21,158 nt of DNA, from NCBI GenBank assembly GCA_002372275.1, contig DFFP01000032.1, positions 1-21,158 on the forward strand, given 5' to 3'. The notes beneath the pieces are model-generated. The model saw only the letters and a program-made list of their open reading frames with translations, was not told the origin of the DNA and did no database searches. Origin of the DNA: Alphaproteobacteria bacterium UBA3773. Lineage in GTDB: Bacteria > Pseudomonadota > Alphaproteobacteria > RF32 > CAG-239. Of this stretch, positions 10,101-15,767 are shown one piece after another. Position 1 is the stretch's first letter; every line of letters begins with the position of its first letter. The position numbers were made by a program, and so were the translations under genes.

Positions 10101-11488
10101 CTTGAACAATCATTTGGAGTATATGTATAACATTTTGTATGATCTGCGAGTTCTTCAGCAAATGTGCACACATAAAGACCGCTCGTGCAAATTTCACTGT
10201 CACCGGTCACATAAGAAGGATCTAACTGTGTACATGCAGTACGCGCCACACATATACCGTCGATCAAATCATATTGTGTTTCATTAATGCAAGACGTACA
10301 TTTATCGACATTAGGATTAAATGTATGACAGCCTGATTTATTTGTTCTTTGTGTACACTTGCCGCTGTCTAAATAATATTCCGTAATATCTGTACATTCT
10401 AAACAGACATCTTCGTCTGCCTTATAATTTGAGCAATTATCTTTATTTTGACGCACCAAACAGACACCGTTTTTCAAATAATGATCAGCATCACACGACG
10501 TACATTGATCAGTATTTGAATCAAAGACTGTACAACCATCTTTATGTGTTCTTTCGTGACATGATCCGCCGCTCAAGTAATAATCATTCACATCACAATA
10601 TGTACATATATCAGCATTCGGATTAAATTGCGTGCAACCTGTGGTATTATTTCTCAAATTACATTTATAATCGCTGTAATAGTATTGCATGGTATGCGAA
10701 CAACTGGTGCATTGATCGGCTGTTTCGACAAAGTTTGCACAATCTGTTGTGTTGGTTCTGATGTTACATTTTCCATCAGATAAATAGTAAACGTTATAAT
10801 TTTCACATTTTACACAATAACCGGTTGAAGGATTATATTTTGTACAACCGCCAATTTCTTTATAACAAGCACCGTCTTGCTCGACAAACCCCGACGCACA
10901 AGTTTCGCAAGACGTTCCAGCATATCCTTCTTCGCAAACACATTGACCAGCGTTACAAGTTCCGTGTGCACCGCAGTTAACATTTTTGCATTTGTTGGAG
11001 CCGCCGCCACCGCCGCCTCCACCGCCGAGAGCTGCTGCCGTGATACCGCCGGCTGCCAAAACGCCGACCGTGGTCCAACCGATTGCGCCCATTCCTAAAA
11101 ACGTTCCGGAAGAAGTGCCGGCCGCTCCACCTGACATCACGCTTGTGCCCGCTGCAGCAGTGGAAGTTTGAGCAGTTGTCGTTGCGGCTACCGGCGCACG
11201 ATATACGTAAGCTCCTTTCATACAATCGACATTGGCGCTGGCCCCATACCGCATTAAAAGAGAATAACTTTTCCAATCACCGTTTTGATAGGCCATACAA
11301 AGCGCCGTATTGCCATTGGAATCGGTCATATTGATGTTGTTTTGGCTGTAATAAAGCGAAACCGTATTGCCGTCACTTGCCGCAATATATATATCGCGTG
11401 CGCTCGAAAGGGTCATTTGAGCCTTTAAGGGTGTGGCTGAAAATAAAACGGTTATCAATAAAAAACGATATAAAAACTTGTAATTCAT
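3338..11488 (-). CDS. Giant modular autotransporter adhesin with EGF-like, Cys-rich and YGIY-repeat passenger
   Basis: A 2716-residue type Va autotransporter-like surface protein, probably an adhesin; its ligand is unknown. In order: a signal peptide (1-23, cleavage after LKA); about 1.7 ankyrin-like units (28-87, with DSNGNTALCMAYQNG then LLMRYGASAN); a Thr/Ala/Ser linker; a hydrophobic Gly/Ala stretch (127-154) running into nine glycines; an EGF-like domain (Cys167, 172, 178, 183, 185, 194); six Cys-rich units plus degenerate ones to about 545 (46 Cys from 165 to there); about 45 imperfect repeats built on YGIY, AYN and GTI-x-V (about 605-2215); a linker; and a beta-barrel domain (about 2461-2716) ending in KYAF, with the terminal Phe usual for outer-membrane proteins. 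The frame is unbroken. Secretion by SecYEG then BAM is inferred from family knowledge. The upstream gap has a predicted promoter and a short dyad; fabI follows 29 bases downstream. Confidence 0.88.
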   Translation of the reverse strand: MNYKFLYRFLLITVLFSATPLKAQMTLSSARDIYIAASDGNTVSLYYSQNNINMTDSNGNTALCMAYQNGDWKSYSLLMRYGASANVDCMKGAYVYRAPVAATTTAQTSTAAAGTSVMSGGAAGTSSGTFLGMGAIGWTTVGVLAAGGITAAALGGGGGGGGGSNKCKNVNCGAHGTCNAGQCVCEEGYAGTSCETCASGFVEQDGACYKEIGGCTKYNPSTGYCVKCENYNVYYLSDGKCNIRTNTTDCANFVETADQCTSCSHTMQYYYSDYKCNLRNNTTGCTQFNPNADICTYCDVNDYYLSGGSCHERTHKDGCTVFDSNTDQCTSCDADHYLKNGVCLVRQNKDNCSNYKADEDVCLECTDITEYYLDSGKCTQRTNKSGCHTFNPNVDKCTSCINETQYDLIDGICVARTACTQLDPSYVTGDSEICTSGLYVCTFAEELADHTKCYTYTPNDCSSYHATSSEGCTSYTDCKNPDGTFYQCTACDTEAGWVHTADDTCEPKDCSQYFETCPAGYKPTEVKCIAGGKSYYSCEIINNGTKTETEEGDSPKVTYGKNLTDGSYAEMAVLEANQNIYNAAGTVDENNSYSAGNSTLTVDNQYYSVPVYGMYVESSDSAPSYEVYNAYSKNSDVHSSGSINIEQKGSNAEKIVGIAVDNKATSSNATVVNAGQSSQGTISVSYTGTGTAKVYGIETKGTAYNNKNGTVGTITAINNGNGDTFGITGGETVYNSYSGEGVIELEVSGSGNAYGLDSASIAHNADDSSGTATGTIKITHKGSGDSYGISALSGSNAGMSNGNGTGWTIFADGGEGTGDIYGFYTDGNASSFDSAVNSWGGGTGYITSFAKTDNTYSTSLLTSTHGKVYGMYAPNGATLYNAKNNEGYDTNATIALTVNASQELHGMYSAGQAYNAMSDSSSEKANASIIINNTNGANGQTYGMYAGDPMNAYTNNSSSSAEGLIDVSTTANGNAYGIYGSGTTKSVINAYIDENITGSSVVGNVRVSKTSSTGEVNGIYGSSSVFNVVGDSVGENSSITGKVEVSSSSSGMVIGLKGAYTSNVSVVDSDENSSLDGTIKVEATSNGNAYGMNATKSAQNVYNTNSGTATGTIEVTHEGSGEAYGISALSGTNVYSENDDSTGWIILGDGETGTGGIYGMFITGTPSETSPVNAYNVQGGGTGYITSFTKQNTSDEDYTSSLLTATHQKVYGMYAPNGATLINAQDMGGFDVTGNIFLKANAGQGLYGMATSTGDLYNITSTKSSQSTASIMVENTSDNGPTYGLYTTSGTAYNASAKGTEGTIVSKNTSLNGGGNAYGIFSENGNVYNAVSGGHGIIEASIGDSPSFSTGIYTNKEAYNASETDSEGEIIAQGAAGKIRGIVTSQNAYNGYKGGNGTIRVGGGTADTVLAYGIYGDLENGTIRLYNAYEGTGLITDKGADDSILLGSSNLVYGIYGSGENVIAYNAYADLDEDEEGEYDGDETADATGDIILETTGNGEMIGIYAGGTESNFVVNAYNYENGTVTGTIKLVSTNNDEDIYGIKVENAGTVYNAATDSHATTTGNINITAQVDEGSYSGDVFGICVSGTAVARNAYEKTGNINITSSSTGQVYGIKGDSAVSNAVSSGTGKIDISSSVFSQLYGIYAGGDATNASSDSTGNITVSGKSDESGDGFSIYGIYSLAKAYNAIGIGAKGTITVEDKGDHEATGIYTRSEAYNGYNGGTGNIILKGESNYSAFCGIEGNGSSDSLTLRNAQDGTGTITNLDGSTILTQNPNFIYGIRGYNSGGSVGIINSYATSRTSQATINLASSDGQNSIYGIYGESDSATKRAVRLVNAYNDTSTPESVTSTGTITLSTSSSATSLWGICGHGQGSVTNAEGYSTGGYSKGDINLTINNTNGRSAYGLYSEGLNPAFISDVYMINANINSEGSINITSNGSRDIYGMYSTDRAAFNALNPGAIGKITVTTNGSGNAYGMYNISAGGSEQEPGITSNSTSGGKGTITVTSNSAGAAVGMYAKYGALYNFYKPDGSQTPDVEANIIVTSTGSGSAYGMYSEGGNVYNGIYGQTAGSIITVDVEGTGKAYGIYKEGSGSVYNYGKISVTSYGGNVYGIYSKDSAKVYNEGVIEIHGDTDTDNSMAVGIYAGVGSTVYNDGMIIIGGGFNSQGIPTKDDEPGSHDYVYGIYSLGDVYNDGSIILYSGYGSGREAGLYVSKQNDWTSGSVDLDYHTTSYDYTRWGPTQPSGTIHLEGCWNSGNCEDIEEYYKVYVGNADPLSAPAKLTNAGTFSSPSPLNFVTEGNAQVLSMPTAVWQAPAIKGDITMSSEIVDEGFETTYHTTGTFDVADLSNLNLLSQSALFNASLDSNQTDVTLSMKEFSDVVENNDIASFLSENYTLQNNEEMFAQVKSIETASELNKSLDQMFGKEVFSRFMFEDLTMMREMNFDMNNKLFSNDKDYFETAGSVTPFAFDGNSGSNGRYSLTSTSYGNKSIGISAAFSDIRSDDGDLHNSNHRKETSFVVSLPMGYKTHGFHLISTPKLGYAYGTYERKGFEGTTYDGTLQKRIYALTNELRYPVKLGSWTLSPSIEANFIGYQMKGHEDEDGASPLVIPNQERYSLASGFGLYATREVEFLQNGKLSFNIGGSVYHEFLDPYEMKLGVRKMNGYVNLRDEKRGDNFGIVRTGFDFNLGDITLSGHLNSYIDNSYHSEAKLGLKYAF
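4845..9665 (-). repeat. About 45 imperfect YGIY/AYN/GTI repeats in the passenger
   Basis: The coding strand reads a degenerate unit of about 30-40 residues: YG(I/M/L)Y, about five residues, AYN, a Gly/Ser/Asn-rich spacer, GTI-x-V, then a Gly/Ser/Asn turn. Counting the YG(I/M/L) positions by eye gives about 45 units. The pattern of short beta-strands and Gly/Asn turns fits a beta-helix or strand-loop-strand stalk. I do not recognise the unit as a named family. The cores of many units differ while the YG and AYN anchors persist, so the array looks old and diverged rather than freshly expanded. Confidence 0.8.
7722..9181 (-). repeat. Higher-order duplication of about 1 kb within the passenger repeats
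   Basis: Two passenger blocks, about 8748-9181 and 7722-8171, are closely related in order and content. Both run through GTATGTI, YGISALSG, GTGYITSF, a Ser/Thr-rich stretch, KVYGMYAPNGATL and a GMY/GMA segment. At DNA level 32 bases are identical (7827-7858 and 8853-8884), a period of 1026 bases. The similarity fades outward into neighbouring repeats on both sides. Confidence 0.75.
10235..10846 (-). repeat. Six tandem Cys-rich repeats of 32-35 residues
   Basis: Residues about 215-418 of the autotransporter are six tandem units of the form Cys-x9-Cys-x2-Cys-x(10-12)-Cys followed by seven or eight residues, often with RTNKS- or RNNTT-like junctions and a Tyr-Tyr-Leu core. Four Cys per unit suggests two disulfides per unit after export. 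The unit resembles furin-like or variant-surface-protein Cys-rich repeats of eukaryotes in layout; homology is not shown. Confidence 0.8.
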
Positions 11489-11514
11489 CAGTTACTCTCT
11501 TTAATAGAAAATTA

Positions 11515-11530
11515 AACCGAAAATTCGGTT
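11515..11530. promoter_or_regulatory. Inverted repeat in the autotransporter leader (possible operator)
   Basis: The sequence AACCGAAAATTCGGTT holds two 7-base arms that are exact inverted repeats around a 2-base centre. It lies just after the predicted -10 of the autotransporter promoter, near the expected transcript start. It could be a repressor site or a 5' stem on the mRNA. It lacks a T-run, so it is not a good terminator for rel. Confidence 0.4.
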
Positions 11531-11541
11531 AGGATACGCTC

Positions 11542-11569
11542 ATTATAAAAAAAAACAGAAAAGATACAA
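11542..11569 (-). promoter_or_regulatory. Predicted promoter of the autotransporter gene
   Basis: On the - strand a perfect TATAAT (11547 to 11542) lies 16 bases after TTGTAT (11569 to 11564). Transcription would begin near 11535, leaving a leader of about 46 bases ahead of the ATG at 11488. The -35 match is poor, so only the -10 is convincing. Confidence 0.45.
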
Positions 11570-11602
11570 GTATTTTTTAATATTTCATTAACATATAAAA
11601 AA

Positions 11603-13732
11603 TCATTCCATAATACGCACCACGGAGCGCACCATTTTAGAAGAATGTAATGATTGGATAATTGTTTCAAGATGAGCGACATCTTTAACATCTATATCAA
11701 TCAAAAGTTCATAAAAATTCAGCATGCGATTGACAATATTCAAGTTTGTGATATTTGCACCCGCTTTTGCTATTTGATTTGATAAGTCGCCGAGTGCCCC
11801 CGGTTCGTTGGCAAGCATCACCTTTATGCGTGCCGTATGAAGTTCTGTAATTGTTTCGTCGCCCCAATCAATATCAAGCCAACGTTCAGGTTGATTATCA
11901 AATTTTTGAAGCATTTTACAATCACGTTTGTGAACCGTTACGCCTTTGCCGGTTGTCACAATCCCAACAATTTTATCGCCGGGCAACGGATGACAACATT
12001 TTCCGAAGTTAACAGCCATTCCTTCAATCAAGCCTTTGATTTTCAAAGGATCTTTTTTCTTCTTTTTAAAAGGAACCGTTAAACTTTCAACAACTTTGCT
12101 CACTTTAGATTGTTTATAGGCAGGATATGCCGCTCTTAAAACATCCCATCCCGTCACCAAGCCTTCGCCTACTTTGGCATATATATCATCGATGGTTTCT
12201 GCATTAAAGTTTTGCATGACACCTACCAAAACTTTATCGGAAAGCTCCAAATTTTCACCTTTGAATAAACGTTCTAAAATCTCTTTTCCAAGCGTCACAA
12301 ATTGTTCACGTTTTGTCACTCTTAAATAACGTCTGATGGCCGCTTTGGCTTTTCCGGTGACAACAAATCTGTCCCACTCAACAGATGGATGCTGTGATTT
12401 AGAGGTTAAAATATCTACCTGATCACCGTTTTGCAAAACGGTTCGAAGCGGTGCAATTTCGCCGTTGATTTTAGCACCGACGCACGTATCTCCGACTTTT
12501 GAGTGAACGGCATAAGCAAAATCAACCGGCGTTGAGCCGCGAGGAAGTCCGATTAAATCGCCTTTGGGTGTAAAGCAAAACACTTGATCATTATACATTT
12601 CAAGTTTGGTGTTTTCTAAAAACTCTTCCGGATTATCGGCTTGCTCCAAAATTTCCAAAAGCTCTCTGATCCACCTGAAATTTGAACCTTCTGTTTTTTG
12701 CCCCTGCTTATAAGCCCAGTGTGCCGCCACACCTTTTTCGGCAATTTCATGCATTTGATATGTTCTGATTTGAACTTCAATTCTGACATTTTCCGGCCCG
12801 ATCACACCGGTATGAATAGATTGATATCCGTTCGGTTTCGGGGTTGAAATATAATCTTTGAAACGGCGCGGGACCATGTGATATTTACTGTGAATCACAC
12901 CAAGTGCCTGATAACAGGCTGATATATCTTCAACACAGATTCGAAAAGCCATAATATCGGAAAGCTGTTCAAATGACGCATTTTTTTGTTGCATTTTACG
13001 CCATATGGAATAAGGCGACTTTTCGCGTCCGGTCACGGTGGCCTCAATGTTGTTATCTTCCATATCCTTGGCAAGTTCTTTAATGATTTTTTCGATAATA
13101 TTGCTGCCTTGTTCACGTAAAAAATTCAAACGCGCGACTATCGAATCGTGTGCTTCTTTATAAAGCTCGGCAAATGCAATTTCTTCGAGTTCGTCTTTCA
13201 CTTCTTGCATGCCGATACGTTCGGCAAGCGGGGCATAAATATCCAGCGTTTCTTTAGCAATACGTGCTCTTTTATCTTCAGGGCAATAATGAAGCGTGCG
13301 CATATTGTGAAGTCTGTCAGCAAGTTTAATAAACAACACTCTGATATCATCACTCATCGCAAGCAACAATTTTCGAAAATTTTCAGCTTGTTTAGAGTTG
13401 CCGGATTTATGTTCAATGGTAGCAAGTTTTGTTAAACCGTCAACCAGCGTTGCCACTTGATCTCCGAAAAGAGAGCGTACCTCGTCAACGGTTGTATCCG
13501 TGTCTTCAACCGTATCATGTAAAAGAGCCGCGATAATCGATGAACTGTCTAAACGAAACTTTGTTAAAATACCGGCAACTTCAACCGGATGTGACCAATA
13601 CGGATCGCCGGAGGTTCGAAATTGCCCGCTGTGTTTTTTCATTGCAAAAACGTATGCCCTGTTTAATGCATCTTCATCTGCATCAGGGTCATACGATTTC
13701 ACTAAATCAACAAGTTCATACTGCCTTAACAT
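11603..13732 (-). CDS. rel: Bifunctional (p)ppGpp synthetase/hydrolase (Rel/SpoT family)
   Basis: This cytoplasmic enzyme makes and degrades (p)ppGpp, the stringent-response alarmone. The 709-residue protein has the full Rel layout. The HD hydrolase has its metal and catalytic residues intact (Arg39, His48, His72-Asp73, Glu76-Asp77, Asp139), so hydrolysis should work. The synthetase is intact too, with GREKSPYSIWRKM (235-247), Asp259 and EVQIRT (319-324). An RFKD motif (290-293) is of the RxKD type found in bifunctional enzymes rather than the ExDD of synthetase-only RelA. Then come a TGS domain (about 393-456), the KCCHPLPGD conserved-Cys region, and a C-terminal ACT domain. It lies 86 bases downstream of rpoZ, with a terminator in the gap. 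No clear Shine-Dalgarno precedes the ATG. Confidence 0.95.
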   Translation of the reverse strand: MLRQYELVDLVKSYDPDADEDALNRAYVFAMKKHSGQFRTSGDPYWSHPVEVAGILTKFRLDSSSIIAALLHDTVEDTDTTVDEVRSLFGDQVATLVDGLTKLATIEHKSGNSKQAENFRKLLLAMSDDIRVLFIKLADRLHNMRTLHYCPEDKRARIAKETLDIYAPLAERIGMQEVKDELEEIAFAELYKEAHDSIVARLNFLREQGSNIIEKIIKELAKDMEDNNIEATVTGREKSPYSIWRKMQQKNASFEQLSDIMAFRICVEDISACYQALGVIHSKYHMVPRRFKDYISTPKPNGYQSIHTGVIGPENVRIEVQIRTYQMHEIAEKGVAAHWAYKQGQKTEGSNFRWIRELLEILEQADNPEEFLENTKLEMYNDQVFCFTPKGDLIGLPRGSTPVDFAYAVHSKVGDTCVGAKINGEIAPLRTVLQNGDQVDILTSKSQHPSVEWDRFVVTGKAKAAIRRYLRVTKREQFVTLGKEILERLFKGENLELSDKVLVGVMQNFNAETIDDIYAKVGEGLVTGWDVLRAAYPAYKQSKVSKVVESLTVPFKKKKKDPLKIKGLIEGMAVNFGKCCHPLPGDKIVGIVTTGKGVTVHKRDCKMLQKFDNQPERWLDIDWGDETITELHTARIKVMLANEPGALGDLSNQIAKAGANITNLNIVNRMLNFYELLIDIDVKDVAHLETIIQSLHSSKMVRSVVRIME

Positions 13733-13754
13733 GCAACCACAATATATTACTTTT

Positions 13755-13790
13755 AAAAAAGAAACAACAGAAATTAACTTTCTGCTGTTT
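13755..13790 (-). terminator. Intrinsic terminator after rpoZ
   Basis: On the - strand a 12-bp stem (13790-13779 with 13773-13762, one G-U wobble) with a 5-base loop is followed, after one C, by six Ts. It lies between rpoZ and rel and should end or attenuate rpoZ transcripts. Only about 22 bases remain between the T-run and the rel start, so rel probably depends partly on read-through, or on a promoter I could not identify. Confidence 0.75.
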
Positions 13791-13818
13791 AATTTGAATC
13801 CAAAAAGTTTATATTCTC

Positions 13819-14298
13819 TTAAAATTCATCATCATCAGACTGAAAATCATCATAAGATGAAGCATCATCTGCATCAAGAGCATCATCTAAGGCGTCATCT
13901 GAAAGATCAACATCATTTAAATCATCAAGATTGTCATCACCTTCGTGAATTTGCATGCCATCATCTAAGCTGTCATCCATGAGCATCGAAGCATCAAATT
14001 GCGTATCAAGTTCAGCCAGTTCTTTTTCTGCTGCGGAAATTTCAATTTCTTCTTCTTCCGGTTCTTCAACCTCAACAAATTTTTGCAAGTTTAAGACAAG
14101 TGATTTTTGTAAATTTTCAATACTGACTTTATTTTCGGCAATTTCTCTTAATGCAACAACGGCATTTTTATCGTTATCACGATCAACACAAAGCGGTGCG
14201 CCTTGCTCAATATCTTTTGCTCTTTGTGCTGCAACCATCAATAATTCATAACGATTCGGAATTTTATCAACGCAATCTTCAACAGTAACACGTGCCAT
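13819..14298 (-). CDS. rpoZ: RNA polymerase omega subunit with long acidic C-terminal tail
   Basis: Omega helps assemble and stabilise the beta' subunit of RNA polymerase. The N-terminus MARVTVEDCVDKIPNRYELL and the following AAQRAKDI and KNAVVALREIAENK stretches (1-59) are typical of alphaproteobacterial RpoZ. From about residue 75 the protein continues as an unusually acidic tail to residue 159, with 37 Asp/Glu in about 85 residues and repeated DD/DDL groups. Many omegas are around 90-130 residues, so the tail makes this one long. AAGGGA lies before the ATG at 14298. Upstream is a good promoter with a GANTC site; downstream are a terminator and rel, the usual alphaproteobacterial neighbour. 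Confidence 0.92.
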   Translation of the reverse strand: MARVTVEDCVDKIPNRYELLMVAAQRAKDIEQGAPLCVDRDNDKNAVVALREIAENKVSIENLQKSLVLNLQKFVEVEEPEEEEIEISAAEKELAELDTQFDASMLMDDSLDDGMQIHEGDDNLDDLNDVDLSDDALDDALDADDASSYDDFQSDDDEF

Positions 14299-14345
14299 GT
14301 TTCTTCCCTTATTTAAATAGTTTTATATCAAAAAATGTTTTTAAC

Positions 14346-14374
14346 TTTATAATGACTCTGAATTTAAAAAGCAA
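14346..14374 (-). promoter_or_regulatory. Predicted rpoZ promoter with GANTC methylation site in the spacer
   Basis: On the - strand TTGCTT (14374 to 14369) and TATAAA (14351 to 14346) are 17 bases apart. GAGTC (14354-14358) lies in the spacer two bases upstream of the -10. GANTC is the CcrM methylation target, and methylated GANTC near the -10/-35 is how GcrA selects promoters in Caulobacter. A GANTC is expected by chance about every 300 bases at this composition, so the placement rather than the presence is the point. Confidence 0.5.
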
Positions 14375-14394
14375 CATATTTTTTGTTTTTTTTC

Positions 14395-15627
14395 TTAAAA
14401 GCTCAATGGTTCTGAAACCAAAACACTACCGAAAGGCTTTAATTTTTCTTTAATTATTTTTTCGTTTTTTAACACTTCCCTGATATCGTTTTTATTTGTT
14501 TTATACATTTCAACCAAAGCTTCAAATGTGGCATATTGTCTTTCTCTCCATTTGGGTGCATATGCGCTTAAATAAGCGTCATATAACCCCCTTTTATACA
14601 TCTGTAAACCGGCTAATTTTCCATCCGGGATCAAAACGGCACGATAGGCTTTGATTGTTTTATCACACGTATATGCCCATTCTTTTAAATTAAAACCTTC
14701 ATTTGAAACGGATTTCAAAAATTCTGTTTCTAACCCCGCCCATTTAATTTTTAATGCCAATCTTTGGCAAGGATTAACAACATCTTTTAAGGTATTCAAA
14801 TCTAAGGCCGTTCCGTTTTTTACCTCATAAAAATTCACTAAATGACCGGTTGAAATCAGTTTAGATTGATTGTCAAGTGTTGAAAACGCAAGCACACCGT
14901 CAAGCGTATTCGTAAAAGCGATTATATCTGCTGTTGTTAAAGGGGATTCTTTTGTGATATTAATGGTTCTGATTTTATCTTGTATTGGCCGTTCACCTCT
15001 GGCATTTGCGCCTCCAAATCCACCATTTGGCACTTGCTCAATCAAACTTTGATAAAAATCAGGTCGATACAAAACAGGTTTAATTTTAACTTTTTTTAAA
15101 ACAGGTTTTTCACTTGGTTTATTGTTTTCCGGCCACATTTCGGGCATCAAGAGAATATAAAGTGCCGGCGATAAAAATTCTAAATCTTCAATATCTTGGA
15201 GTTGCGGCGCAATACGCTCCGGAAATTTGTTTTTGGTTTCTTTTATGCCCGGCATGTTCAAAATCTTTTCGGAAATTCCGGGCGAAGAATGTAAATATGG
15301 ACCAATATAAGGATATGTTTCTTTCGGAAGTGATGCAATCATGTCTTCAAGTTCCTGATCGCCACGATCACGCAAACGCTTTTCGCTTGTGCCGTAATTT
15401 AAGATGACATCACGCCAAACTTTTTTAAAAACACGTCCCATATTCCAAGTTGCAAAGTATTTCGGATCATAAACTTCCGTTGCATCGTTTAATTCTTTAG
15501 CAAGTTCTTCTAAATTTGGAATCGGTGCATCTAAATCCACCTCATAATACTTTGAAAAATCATGTTTTTCAGCTGAGGCGACAGATATATTTAAGGCCGC
15601 TATTAAAAACAATATTACTTTTTTCAT
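14395..15627 (-). CDS. Secreted protein of unknown function, 410 residues
   Basis: I do not recognise this protein. It begins with a clear signal peptide (1-19, MKK, a hydrophobic core, then VASA before Glu20) and has no further membrane segment, so it should be periplasmic or exported. It has no lipobox. The mature part is mixed alpha/beta in character, has a Gly/Asn-rich patch (201-211) and only two Cys (287 and 321), which could pair. The C-terminus is SVLVSEPLSF. A weak AGGT lies before the ATG. It is divergent from gcrA, and rpoZ follows 96 bases downstream with its own predicted promoter, so an operon link is not implied. No family motif or catalytic signature was identified. Confidence 0.8.
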   Translation of the reverse strand: MKKVILFLIAALNISVASAEKHDFSKYYEVDLDAPIPNLEELAKELNDATEVYDPKYFATWNMGRVFKKVWRDVILNYGTSEKRLRDRGDQELEDMIASLPKETYPYIGPYLHSSPGISEKILNMPGIKETKNKFPERIAPQLQDIEDLEFLSPALYILLMPEMWPENNKPSEKPVLKKVKIKPVLYRPDFYQSLIEQVPNGGFGGANARGERPIQDKIRTINITKESPLTTADIIAFTNTLDGVLAFSTLDNQSKLISTGHLVNFYEVKNGTALDLNTLKDVVNPCQRLALKIKWAGLETEFLKSVSNEGFNLKEWAYTCDKTIKAYRAVLIPDGKLAGLQMYKRGLYDAYLSAYAPKWRERQYATFEALVEMYKTNKNDIREVLKNEKIIKEKLKPFGSVLVSEPLSF

Positions 15628-15764
15628 ATTTTTTACCTAACTATTTATCGTTTAACATATCATAAAAAAGATAAAAAAAAAGCTATTTTAAAAAAAATTA
15701 TATGGACTTCGTGAAAATCTTTGATTAAAGTGTCTAAAAAAAATAAAATTTGAGAAAGGATTAT
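15628..15764. promoter_or_regulatory. Divergent intergenic region between the secreted-protein gene and gcrA
   Basis: This AT-rich gap should hold the promoters of both flanking genes. Toward gcrA two candidates appear: TGGACT (15703-15708) with TAAAGT (15726-15731), spacing 17, and TTGATT (15721-15726) with TAAAAT (15744-15749), spacing 17. The first leaves a normal leader and is preferred. Toward the secreted-protein gene a perfect TATAAT (15702 to 15697, - strand) lacks a good -35. There is no GANTC site in the gap. AAAGGA (15755-15760) is the gcrA ribosome-binding site. Confidence 0.4.
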
Positions 15765-15767
15765 ATG

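Noticed and set aside
10235..10846. Regularly spaced repeats considered as a CRISPR array
   Set aside because: The units are translated, diverged at DNA level and in frame, with conserved Cys codons; there are no identical direct repeats with unique spacers.
10986..11171. + strand Pro/Ala-rich frame opposite the poly-Gly stretch
   Set aside because: Poly-Pro here is the complement of the Gly codons of the autotransporter.
13955..14251. + strand Ser-rich reading frame opposite rpoZ
   Set aside because: It is the shadow of the acidic tail codons on the other strand and has no ribosome-binding site or family motif.
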